From an uncultured Clostridia bacterium (lineage in GTDB: Bacteria; Bacillota; Clostridia; TANB77; CAG-508), in assembly GCA_947623725.1 (NCBI GenBank), contig CANQHI010000001.1, positions 1 through 37,441 on the forward strand: a stretch of DNA of 37,441 bases, written 5' to 3'. The position numbers and the translations under genes are program-made. A model generated the notes under the pieces. The model was not told the DNA's origin, did no database searches, and worked only from the letters and a program-made list of their open reading frames with translations. Below are positions 28,796 through 37,441 of the stretch, piece after piece (within the stretch, counting starts at the first letter, position 1; each line of letters starts with the position of its first letter).

Positions 28796-28846
28796 ATGCT
28801 AAAAAATAAACCATCATTACTTGTGTAATAATGATGATTTACTTGA
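28796..28846 (-). terminator. Intrinsic terminator of the GH25 gene
   Basis: Minus strand AAATCATCATTA-ttacacaag-TAATGATGgTTTATTTTTT. Confidence 0.7.
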
Positions 28847-28848
28847 AT

Positions 28849-30057
28849 TTAATTATAATTTAAAATGTCAATATCAACATCTCCATTAATTCCATTTATT
28901 TTTCCTGTACTACAGAATTGCCATAAAAAATATTTTTTATCATAATCAGTTTTATCAGTATAATGTGCAAGCCAAATATTTTCAAATTCATCTTCATACC
29001 AAACTCTTTGAAGGTAATTCTTACTTCCATATAATGAACCTTTATAACCTTTTTCTTCTAATGTATCAACAAAAGTATGTGCAATCTGGTTTAAATCATA
29101 AAAACTTATATTACATTTTACAAATGAATTCCAACTTTCCCAGTCAAATGCAATTGGTAATTCAATTTTATAATCTTTGATATTATCAATTACAAAATTA
29201 GCTTGCCTCGTTGCTTCTTCTTTTGTTTTTGCATAAGAATAAAAATATAGTCCTACATCTAATCCTGCTTCTTTTGCGTTTTTTATATTTTGAACAAAAT
29301 ATGGATCTATTACATCTTCTGCATCATAATCTTTTTGGTATCCAAGTCTAATGATTACAAATTCAGCTCCTGCTTCTTTTACTTTCGAAAAATCAATTTC
29401 TCCCTGCCATTGTGATACATCTATTCCTAATTTATTATCTTCATTTTTATATTTTTGTAATGCATCACTAAAAGTTACAGTTTTCATTCTAGTAGTTTTA
29501 GAGTTATCTTCTTTTGTTACCTTTAAAACAAAATCTCTTTTTTCTTCATTTCCACTTTTATCTTTTATACTAAATGTCAAATTATAGTCTCCTATTGTGT
29601 TTAAATCATAATCTCCTATTATTTTTCTTTCAGGCATCGGATCTGCATTATCACCACTAAAAATTAAATTTACTATATCTTTTGAATATCCCTCTTTTAC
29701 TGATATAGTATTATCCATATAAATCATAGGTTTTACTGTATCAACTATATTTATTTCAAATGATTTAGTTTTATTCTTTTTTCGAATACTTTTATAATCA
29801 AACGTTACTGTTTTTGTTCCTAATACTCCTGTATCAATTTTATTATCTTCTATTAATTCTCCTTGTAAATTTTCTATAAAATCTGATACTTTAACATTTG
29901 AGCCAAACTCAACAGTTAAGTTTTCCTTAAGAGTTAATGCTACTGCATCTTCTTTTTTCTCTTCTCGAATATTTTTAAATATTAATATCCCTATTACTGC
30001 TATAATTATTATAAATACAACTATAACAGATATTATAATTTTTTTGTTCTTTTTCAT
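28849..30057 (-). CDS. GH25 family lysozyme with N-terminal TM and Ig-like (DUF5011-type) domains
   Basis: LGIDVSQWQGEIDFSKVKEAGAEFVIIRLGYQ; GLYFYSYAKTKEEATRQANFV; LPIAFDWE; IWLAHYTDKTDY..YFLWQF. Confidence 0.9.
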   Translation of the reverse strand: MKKNKKIIISVIVVFIIIIAVIGILIFKNIREEKKEDAVALTLKENLTVEFGSNVKVSDFIENLQGELIEDNKIDTGVLGTKTVTFDYKSIRKKNKTKSFEINIVDTVKPMIYMDNTISVKEGYSKDIVNLIFSGDNADPMPERKIIGDYDLNTIGDYNLTFSIKDKSGNEEKRDFVLKVTKEDNSKTTRMKTVTFSDALQKYKNEDNKLGIDVSQWQGEIDFSKVKEAGAEFVIIRLGYQKDYDAEDVIDPYFVQNIKNAKEAGLDVGLYFYSYAKTKEEATRQANFVIDNIKDYKIELPIAFDWESWNSFVKCNISFYDLNQIAHTFVDTLEEKGYKGSLYGSKNYLQRVWYEDEFENIWLAHYTDKTDYDKKYFLWQFCSTGKINGINGDVDIDILNYN

Positions 30058-30170
30058 TTATTTCCATCCATTTCAAAACTTTACAATTTATATTATACTA
30101 TATTCTTTAATATTATTCTACAAATTTAAAAATTTACTACACTTTAGGCTATTATTTTTATTCAAAAAAC

Positions 30171-30199
30171 TAGACTTTTCTTACAATTTATGGTATAAT
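30171..30199 (+). promoter_or_regulatory. Putative promoter of the antitoxin-fic operon
   Basis: TAGACT-17 nt-TATAAT upstream of ORF 30253. Confidence 0.55.
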
Positions 30200-30252
30200 A
30201 TAGATGTGTGGTTCTTTTAAGTATTACTTGATTTTAGAAAGGATTTAATACA

Positions 30253-30444
30253 ATGAAAACACCTATTAATAATGAATTAATGATTAATAATATAAAAACT
30301 TCTATGGAAATGGAAAATCAATTTTTAACAGCAAAAGATATTAATGTTTTAAATGATTTTGCTAATAATAAAATCACAATGGAAGATGCTATATCTAACA
30401 TTAAACAAGATGCTATCTCTAGTTTCAAGAAGATGACTTTCTAA
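30253..30444 (+). CDS. VbhA-like antitoxin of Fic toxin
   Basis: 63 aa directly upstream of fic; SMEMEN fits the (S/T)xxxE(G/N) Fic-inhibition motif; ITMEDAISNIKQ. Confidence 0.75.
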   Translation: MKTPINNELMINNIKTSMEMENQFLTAKDINVLNDFANNKITMEDAISNIKQDAISSFKKMTF

Positions 30445-30511
30445 TTATTTGTTGTGCAAAAGAAATTTAACGAAAGGAATATAATGTGTTTGCATTATAT
30501 TAAAAAAATAT

Positions 30512-31096
30512 ATGTACGAAGCAAGAAATTCAATATATTGCTATGAAAATTCAAATATTTTAATAAATAAATTAGATATAAAAGACCCAGTTATTCTTTC
30601 AAATTATGAAAAGCAAATTGTAGCCATAAAGCTCCTTGCTCTTCACAAGAAAGGAATTACTGGGAATTTTGATGTAAATCATTTTGTTAGCATTCATAAA
30701 TTTTTGTTTGAAGATATTTATCCTTTTGCTGGAGAATTTAGAGCTGAAAATATTGCAAAGGATAACTTTAGCTTTGCTGAATTTGAATACATTGAACCTG
30801 AAATTCATAAGCTATTTGATAATTTAAAAAAAGAAGCTTTTTTAGAAGGACTAGATAAATCTAATCTTTCTAAAAAGCTTGCTTATTACTGGGCTGAGCT
30901 TAATGTTCTTCATCCTTTTAGAGAGGGAAATGGAAGAACAACAAGAGAATTTTTAAGACAACTTGCTTTAAAAAATGGTTATTCTCTTGATTATCAAAAT
31001 GTCAATGCTAATGTTCTTCTTGAAGCAAGTAAGAAATCAATTTATGATGAAGATGAACTTGCAAATCTAATTAATACCATATTAGATAATATTTAA
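30512..31096 (+). CDS. Fic family protein (AMPylating toxin)
   Basis: Canonical HPFREGNGRTTREF motif; IHKFLFEDIYPFAGEFR. Confidence 0.94.
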   Translation: MYEARNSIYCYENSNILINKLDIKDPVILSNYEKQIVAIKLLALHKKGITGNFDVNHFVSIHKFLFEDIYPFAGEFRAENIAKDNFSFAEFEYIEPEIHKLFDNLKKEAFLEGLDKSNLSKKLAYYWAELNVLHPFREGNGRTTREFLRQLALKNGYSLDYQNVNANVLLEASKKSIYDEDELANLINTILDNI

Positions 31097-31118
31097 TTTT
31101 ATCTAATATGGTATTTTT
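31073..31118 (+). terminator. Intrinsic terminator overlapping the 3' end of fic
   Basis: AATACCATATTAGATAA...TTATCTAATATGGTATT perfect 17-bp stem then TTT; 5' arm is inside the coding sequence. Confidence 0.8.
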
Positions 31119-31134
31119 AATATTATTAATATAG

Positions 31135-32970
31135 TTATTCCTCTTCTGTATCAAATTGTGAATTATAAAGTTTAGCATATTCTCCATTTCTAGCTAGTAA
31201 TTCTTCATGATTTCCTTGTTCTACTATATCTCCATGTTGCATAACTAAAATCAAATCTGCATTTTTTATTGTGGACAATCTATGTGCAATTATAAAACTT
31301 GTTCTTCCTTTCATCAAATTATCCATTGCATTTTGAATTTTTATTTCTGTTCTAGTATCTATGCTTGATGTTGCTTCATCTAATATTAATATCTTTGGAT
31401 TAGCTAATATTACTCTTGCTATTGTTAATAATTGTTTTTGCCCAGCCGAAATATTTGATGTTTCTTCATTTATTATCATATTATATCCATTAGGAAGTGT
31501 TGTTATAAAGTGATGGATATTTGCAGCTTTTGCTGCTTCTATCACTTCTTCATCTGTTGCATCTGGTTTTCCATATTTTATATTTTCCTTAACTGTATCA
31601 TTAAATAACCATGTATCTTGTAAAACCATTCCAAATATTGACCTTATATCTCCTCTGTTATAATCTGCTACATTATTTCCATCAACATAAATTGCTCCAC
31701 CATTTAAATCATAAAATCTCATTAATAGCTTTACAATTGTAGTTTTTCCAGCTCCGGTTGGTCCTACTATTGCGATTTTTTGACCATCTTTAACCTCTGC
31801 ATTAAAATCATTTATTATTATCTTATCTTCATCATATCCAAACTTTACATCTTCAAATTTAATATTTCCCTTTAAATCTCCAAGCTCTTTTGCATTTTCA
31901 ATTGTTTGTACTTCTTCTTTTTCTTCTAAGAAATTAAATATTCTTTCAGCAGCTGCTGCCATTTCTTGAAGTGTTCCTGATATTTGTGCAATCTGTGCTA
32001 TTGGTTGATTAAATTGTCTACTATATTGTATAAATGATTGTATATTTCCAACTGTGATTTTTCCGTTTATTGCAAGATAGCCTCCTAAAATTGCAATTCC
32101 AACATAAGAAACATTTCCTATCAAGTTCATTATTGGGTGCATCATACCTGATATAAATTGTGATTTCCAAGCTGATACATATAATCTTTCATTTTGTTTT
32201 TCAAATTCTTTTATTGTTTTTTCTTCGCAATTAAATGCTTTTATTATAGTATGACCTCCGTAAGATTCTTCAACTGTTCCATTTACATGTCCTATATAGT
32301 TTTGTTGCTCAACAAAGTATTTTTGTGACTTATTTACTATAATTCCAACTAAAAACATTGTAAAAGGTAATACGACTAATGCTACTAAAGTCATTTGCAC
32401 ACTTATTGAAAACATCATTACTAATATTCCAAGTACTGTGCAAATTGATGAAATTATCTGTGTTATACTTTGATTTAAACTCATTGATAATGTATCTATA
32501 TCGTTTGTAATTACTGATAATATTTCACCATTTGTTCTTTTGTCAAAATATTTCATTGGAAGTCTATTTATTTTTTTTGCCAAATCATTTCTCATTTGAT
32601 AAGTTACTCTTTGCGCTACTCTTGTCATTAAAAATCCTTGTATTGTAGAAAAAGTCATACTCAAGACATATAGTGATAAAAGCATTAAAAGAATATGTGC
32701 AATTTTTTCAAAATTGATTCCACTTCCACCCGAAAGTTTACTAGTTAATCCAAGATATATCTCAGTCGTGGCATTTCCTAGTATTTTAGGTCCAACTATA
32801 TTAAAAATCGTTCCAGCTACTGCAAATATCATTATTATAATTAATAACCATTTATATTTTTGTAAATAATAGCTAAATAATTTTGATATGGAACCTTTAA
32901 AATCTTTTGCTCTTTGGATTTTGCCCTGTCTTCTTGGTCCTCGCATCGGTCCTCCCATTGGTCCTGGCAT
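31135..32970 (-). CDS. ABC exporter half-transporter (canonical NBD)
   Basis: Walker A GPTGAGKTT, ISAGQKQLLTIARV, Walker B ILILDEATSSID, IIAHRLSTI. Confidence 0.93.
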   Translation of the reverse strand: MPGPMGGPMRGPRRQGKIQRAKDFKGSISKLFSYYLQKYKWLLIIIMIFAVAGTIFNIVGPKILGNATTEIYLGLTSKLSGGSGINFEKIAHILLMLLSLYVLSMTFSTIQGFLMTRVAQRVTYQMRNDLAKKINRLPMKYFDKRTNGEILSVITNDIDTLSMSLNQSITQIISSICTVLGILVMMFSISVQMTLVALVVLPFTMFLVGIIVNKSQKYFVEQQNYIGHVNGTVEESYGGHTIIKAFNCEEKTIKEFEKQNERLYVSAWKSQFISGMMHPIMNLIGNVSYVGIAILGGYLAINGKITVGNIQSFIQYSRQFNQPIAQIAQISGTLQEMAAAAERIFNFLEEKEEVQTIENAKELGDLKGNIKFEDVKFGYDEDKIIINDFNAEVKDGQKIAIVGPTGAGKTTIVKLLMRFYDLNGGAIYVDGNNVADYNRGDIRSIFGMVLQDTWLFNDTVKENIKYGKPDATDEEVIEAAKAANIHHFITTLPNGYNMIINEETSNISAGQKQLLTIARVILANPKILILDEATSSIDTRTEIKIQNAMDNLMKGRTSFIIAHRLSTIKNADLILVMQHGDIVEQGNHEELLARNGEYAKLYNSQFDTEEE

Positions 32971-32976
32971 AGCTAC

Positions 32977-35229
32977 TTACATCTCCTTCCTTTTTAGTTC
33001 TTCTTCAGATAATTGCGAAGTTGCTATTTGCTTATATGTTTCACAACTTTCCATAAGTTCATCATGTGTTCCAATTCCTACTATTTTTCCTTCTTCTAAA
33101 ACTATTATTTGCTCTGCATTAAGTATTGTACTAACTCTCTGAGCAACTATAATTACTGTTTTTCCTTCCGTTTTTTCTTTTAAAGCTTCTCTTAAATTTC
33201 TATCAGTTTTCAAATCCAATGCTGAAAAGCTGTCATCAAATATAAATATTTCTGGATCTATTGCTAAAGCTCTTGCTATTGATAAACGTTGTTTTTGTCC
33301 TCCTGACACATTATTTCCACCTTGTGCTATTTCCGACTTAAATTTATCTTCTTTATTATTAATAAATTCTGTTGCTTGTGCAATATCTGCTGCTTTTTCC
33401 ATTTCTTCATCTGATATATCTTTTCCATATTTTATATTTGATTCAATTGTTCCAGAGAAAAGCATTCCTTTTTGTGGTACAAAACCAATTCTTTTTCTTA
33501 ATTCTTTTTGTGATACATCTTTTATATTTGCACCATCAACCAAAATTTCTCCACTTGTTACATCATAAAACCTAGGAATCAAATTAACAATCGTAGACTT
33601 TCCACTTCCTGTACTTCCTATTATTGCAGTGGTTTCTCCAGCCTTTGCTGTAAAAGTTATATTGTTTAATACATCTGTATCAGCCTCTGGATATTTGAAT
33701 GATACATCTTTAAATTCTACTGTTCCCTTTTTATTTTCATCAAATTTAGCTTGCTCGTTTTCTGGTTTATCTTTAATTTCTGGTTCTTTTTCAATTATTT
33801 CATTTATACGGTTAGCAGAAACAGCTGCTCTTGGAAGTATTATTGATATCATTGAAATCATCAAGAAACTCATGATGATCTGCATTGCATATTGTAAAAA
33901 TGCCATCATATCTCCAACCTGCATTACACCACTATTAATATTGTGTCCTCCTACCCAGATTATAAGTAAAATAATACTTTGCATTATTAATGTCATAATT
34001 GGCATCATTAAACTCATTACTCTATTTACAAATATACTACTTTTCATTAAATCTTGATTGGCTGTTTCAAAACGATTCTCTTCTCTTTTTTGTGTATTGA
34101 ATGCTCTTATTACTGGTATTCCTGTTAGTATTTCTCTTGACACTAAGTTAAGTTTATCAATTAATTTTTGCATTAACTTAAATCTTGGCATTGTTGCTCC
34201 AAATAATGTACCTACCACTATAATTATTAAGACTACTGCTAATCCTATAATCCATGCCATTGACAAATTACTTGTTGATATTACTGTGATTAGTCCACCT
34301 ATTGCAATTATTGGTCCATAAACCACTACTCTAAATAAAATTGCAAGAAGATCTTGTATTCTTTGAATATCGTTTGTATTTCTTGTTATAAGAGAGGCTG
34401 CTCCAAACTCACTGAATTCTTTAGTTGAAAAGCTTAATGTTTTCTTAAATACTTTGTCTCTTAAGTCTTTTCCAAATTGAGCAGCTACTCTTGATGAATA
34501 ATACATAATAAGTATTGCACACACCATACTAACTAGTGCAACACCTAACATTTGTGCACCAGTTTTTAATATATACATATTTGAAATATTAGTTGTATTT
34601 ATTCCTATAGCTTCATATTCTGTTTTTATAAAAGCTATAGCTGACTGTTCTTTTATAGATTCTGACATTGTATCTATTTGTTTATTTATTCCATTTAAAA
34701 GATTGCTCATAACTTCTTCTGGAAGTATTTTTAATATTTGAAATATGTCATTTGATTCAAAAATTTGTTCATTAATATTATTGTTACTATTAAGTATTGA
34801 ACTTTTAATAGATTGTTTGATTTGTTCTTTATATTCTTCATTTTCAAGAATATTCATTACCATTAATGGAGTAGATAAATTTTTTTCAAGTTCTTCTTTT
34901 TCTTGTTTTGTAAGCTCTTTTAATTTATAAATATCTTCATTTTCCACACTAGGATATTTTGTAATATTATCTTCATTTTTTTCTATTTTTTCATATGCTG
35001 ATAAAATTTTATTATAGTCAACAGAAAAATTTTTAATATTATCTAAAGTAGATTTTCTTATGGCTTCTGGTAATGGATTTTCAATCCCACCTTGTTGAAT
35101 TCCAACATTTACGATTTGCGATGTAAAGTTGGGAAGTTTCAAGTCTGCTCCTGCTTGTATACACAAAAGTATAAAAATTATCAATAATGATTTCCATGAT
35201 CTTTTTAAGTTTTTTAATAGTTTTAGCAT
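32977..35229 (-). CDS. ABC exporter half-transporter with large extracytoplasmic insertion and degenerate catalytic site
   Basis: Walker A GSTGSGKST, VSGGQKQRLSIARA, Walker B IFIFDDSFSALD, IVAQRVSTI; adjacent to partner. Confidence 0.92.
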   Translation of the reverse strand: MLKLLKNLKRSWKSLLIIFILLCIQAGADLKLPNFTSQIVNVGIQQGGIENPLPEAIRKSTLDNIKNFSVDYNKILSAYEKIEKNEDNITKYPSVENEDIYKLKELTKQEKEELEKNLSTPLMVMNILENEEYKEQIKQSIKSSILNSNNNINEQIFESNDIFQILKILPEEVMSNLLNGINKQIDTMSESIKEQSAIAFIKTEYEAIGINTTNISNMYILKTGAQMLGVALVSMVCAILIMYYSSRVAAQFGKDLRDKVFKKTLSFSTKEFSEFGAASLITRNTNDIQRIQDLLAILFRVVVYGPIIAIGGLITVISTSNLSMAWIIGLAVVLIIIVVGTLFGATMPRFKLMQKLIDKLNLVSREILTGIPVIRAFNTQKREENRFETANQDLMKSSIFVNRVMSLMMPIMTLIMQSIILLIIWVGGHNINSGVMQVGDMMAFLQYAMQIIMSFLMISMISIILPRAAVSANRINEIIEKEPEIKDKPENEQAKFDENKKGTVEFKDVSFKYPEADTDVLNNITFTAKAGETTAIIGSTGSGKSTIVNLIPRFYDVTSGEILVDGANIKDVSQKELRKRIGFVPQKGMLFSGTIESNIKYGKDISDEEMEKAADIAQATEFINNKEDKFKSEIAQGGNNVSGGQKQRLSIARALAIDPEIFIFDDSFSALDLKTDRNLREALKEKTEGKTVIIVAQRVSTILNAEQIIVLEEGKIVGIGTHDELMESCETYKQIATSQLSEEELKRKEM

Positions 35230-35259
35230 CTTTATTTATATAACTAAAATTATAGATTT

Positions 35260-35425
35260 ATAATATTTACATTTTTATATATTTAATTTTTGCGATTTTT
35301 ATATATTTAACTTTTCAAATTTATAATATATTGTATTTTTAATATTTTATATATTTAATCTTTGCAATTTATGTATATTTAGATTTTACGATTTATATAT
35401 AATTTAATATAAAACTATAATTTTA
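35260..35425. repeat. Degenerate ~24-bp A/T-rich tandem repeats
   Basis: Successive copies like TTTTATATATTTAATTTTTGCGAT, TTTTATATATTTAACTTTTCAAAT, TTTATATATTTAATCTTTGCAAT, TTATGTATATTTAGATTTTACGAT. Confidence 0.5.
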
Positions 35426-35653
35426 ACCATATTCTCCTTGTATAATTATTTAGGTTTTTTATGGATTTACCTATAAACCCTTATATTCAATAATATTAAA
35501 TTATAAATAACTTATTAGCTTTTGTCAAATAACAATTTTTCAAATTCTATAACACTCATCACCTATAAAATTGCATTTTTTCATATAATTCAATTTTGTC
35601 CTTTTACTTAATCTTGATATTGTAAATTTTTTGTGAACTATTGAATAAATAGT

Positions 35654-35700
35654 GTCCTATTATAAACCATATTCATTATAAAATATAGTTTAAATAGGAC
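35654..35700. repeat. Near-perfect ~47-nt inverted repeat/stem-loop
   Basis: GTCCTATTATAAACCATATT...AAATATAGTTTAAATAGGAC, one bulge and one mismatch. Confidence 0.6.
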
Positions 35701-35733
35701 GATTTTGTTATTTTTTCAAATATAAGTCTTACC

Positions 35734-35934
35734 TTATTTAGATTTTTTATAATATATGATATACTCTGAATCATCACAATTCATAACTATTTCATATTCA
35801 ATCTTTTTATTAATTCTTTCATTAGTTGTTAACAAATCTTCATTGCTATCGTCTATATTTTTTCCTAGACTATCAATGATTTCATCAATAATACTTTTTT
35901 CTCTTTCATTTGAGTCATCTTTATCATACTTCAA
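35734..35934 (-). CDS. Small hypothetical acidic protein
   Basis: 66-aa ORF; no recognised motif. Confidence 0.3.
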   Translation of the reverse strand: MKYDKDDSNEREKSIIDEIIDSLGKNIDDSNEDLLTTNERINKKIEYEIVMNCDDSEYIIYYKKSK

Positions 35935-36004
35935 TATTATGCCTCGATTCTCTTTATAAAATTATATATCGGATATATATGCTGATATAAAGTTTCTTAT
36001 TATT

Positions 36005-36829
36005 TTAAATTTTTGAATATTTATATTTAACATTTATAGATTCTCTTTTTAACTTTCCAGTTAAATTTCCTTCTGTTTCTAAAAAATTATATCCAGATAT
36101 CTTTTTTTCTAAGTTACTCACATTATATTGTTCATTAATCATTCCTAATATTTTTTCTGAAGCTGCAATTGTTTTATTTGTTTCAGCTTCAATATATTCA
36201 ATATTTATTCCTTTAGAAGGTAAATCAATTTTTAATGTTTCACTCTCTGAGCAATTATTATTGTTATCAATTGTTCTTATATGTAAATAATAATCTTTAT
36301 CCCAATTAATGTTTTCTAAAATAATTGATTCTTCATCAAACTTATTTATTTCATCATTAACTGTATCTTTTTCAATATTATTTATTTTATAACAATATCC
36401 TTGAGTTCCAGATTCTGAATAAAATTTCAAAGTCTTGTTTTTATTTTTATTTTCAATTAAATATTCATATTTATTGCCATTATCTTTTGGCTTTTCAAAG
36501 CTAATACACACACTATTATTGGTATTATTTATCTTGACATCTATATCTTTAATATTATCCGGTGATTTAATATCTTTTGTGTTTAGACTAACAATTTTAT
36601 TTGAATTAAATACCATCCCTGGTTCAACTGAATTAATTAAATTTAGCCCATTTATTGTATTTTCATATACATTACTCCCTTTTTCAACTTTTACTGTTGA
36701 AATTTCATTAGTTTCTTCTTGTATGGAAGCTAAATCTACATTTGAATTAATTTTTATTAATATTATTGAAAAAATTATTATGATTATAGCAATTAAACTT
36801 TTTATCTTTTGTTTAAAAGAAACTTTCAT
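36005..36829 (-). CDS. Secreted/anchored protein with C-terminal MucBP-like domain
   Basis: N-terminal TM MKVSFKQKIKSLIAIIIIIFSIILI; INIEYIEAETNKTIAASEKILGMINEQYNVSNLEKKISGYNFLETEGNLTGKLKRESINVKYKY; start by RBS AAAGGAGAATTTT. Confidence 0.7.
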   Translation of the reverse strand: MKVSFKQKIKSLIAIIIIIFSIILIKINSNVDLASIQEETNEISTVKVEKGSNVYENTINGLNLINSVEPGMVFNSNKIVSLNTKDIKSPDNIKDIDVKINNTNNSVCISFEKPKDNGNKYEYLIENKNKNKTLKFYSESGTQGYCYKINNIEKDTVNDEINKFDEESIILENINWDKDYYLHIRTIDNNNNCSESETLKIDLPSKGINIEYIEAETNKTIAASEKILGMINEQYNVSNLEKKISGYNFLETEGNLTGKLKRESINVKYKYSKI

Positions 36830-36900
36830 AAAATTCTCCTTTCTTTTAAACATTATTCTTGACAAGAATTATCCAGAATCTGTTGCCAAATTCTGGATAT

Positions 36901-36929
36901 ATTATAATTGTCTTGTTTTAATTTGTCAA
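36901..36929 (-). promoter_or_regulatory. Consensus sigma-A promoter of the MucBP-domain gene
   Basis: Minus strand TTGACA-17 nt-TATAAT. Confidence 0.8.
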
Positions 36930-37086
36930 TACTTTTTTTGTTAAATTTTAACATTTTCTTTTAAATTTTTATATTAATTTTGATTTGCTATTTCCAATTT
37001 TACCATTCATTTATATAATTTTATAGTTTTGATTGCTTTGTTTTATAAAAAAATTCTATTTTTTATAGATTTTTTTCTTGAGATTT

Positions 37087-37335
37087 TTATAGAAGATCAA
37101 ATTGTTCTTTATTAATTAGAACACCACTACTTGCTGCAGCTGCTGATGTTGTTACATTACCCAACATTCTGATTTTTTTATCTGTTATATTAACTACAAT
37201 TGGAAATATACCATCTATTATATCTTCTCTTTTAAAATATTTTTCATCAATTATATATCCCTTTGTTTCAAGATTTTTGATAAAATCTTTTCTTTCTTCT
37301 TTATTTCTAATATCTACATACTTTTCCTCTTTCAT
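37087..37335 (-). CDS. Hypothetical protein
   Basis: 82-aa ORF MKEEKYVDIRNKEERKDFIKNLETKGYIID...; no recognised domain. Confidence 0.45.
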   Translation of the reverse strand: MKEEKYVDIRNKEERKDFIKNLETKGYIIDEKYFKREDIIDGIFPIVVNITDKKIRMLGNVTTSAAAASSGVLINKEQFDLL

Positions 37336-37441
37336 ACATTACCTCTATAATTTTCATATATTACATTTTTATTATTATCATACAAATTGAATATAATTGT
37401 TAAATCATATTGAATTTATTAAAACTTATTAATCATTATTG

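Noticed and set aside
33629-34321. Plus-strand ORFs such as 33629..34057, 34058..34321, 5502..5870, 13993..14382 and 36435..36944
   Set aside because: Antisense shadows of well-supported minus-strand genes, with no recognisable domains.
1-37441. CRISPR array or transposase/phage module
   Set aside because: No regularly spaced identical repeats, cas-like ORFs, transposase, integrase or phage structural genes recognised.

Overview
AT-rich Clostridia/Firmicutes-like chromosomal window, with most genes on the minus strand. Contents: a tRNA-Leu(CAA); a choline/glucan-binding-repeat surface protein; a polysaccharide deacetylase; lexA; a DUF421/DUF4363 pair; rpmA-rplU; a type II fatty-acid synthesis (FASII) operon (acyl-CoA synthetase-like, birA, fabD, fabG, fabF, accB, fabZ, accC, accD, accA, fabI); pro-sigK; mnmA plus a U32 peptidase; an MntR/DtxR-like regulator; smpB; class II fba; an FAD/Rieske oxidoreductase; a GH25 lysozyme; a Fic toxin with VbhA-like antitoxin; a heterodimeric ABC exporter; and several small secreted or membrane proteins of unknown function. 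Most notable observation: the only two clearly split genes in the window, fabZ and the FAD/Rieske oxidoreductase, are broken at the same hexanucleotide, in-frame CCA CGG. In both, skipping one C (CCA-c-GGN, Pro-Gly) restores a full-length, family-consistent protein. By manual scan, CGG is not used in frame in any other host-like gene here. The exception is the compositionally distinct surface-protein gene, which has two. This suggests recurrent +1 frameshifting at a rare or unassigned CGG codon after CCA, although a systematic assembly error must be excluded. All calls come from reading the sequence; no database searches were run.
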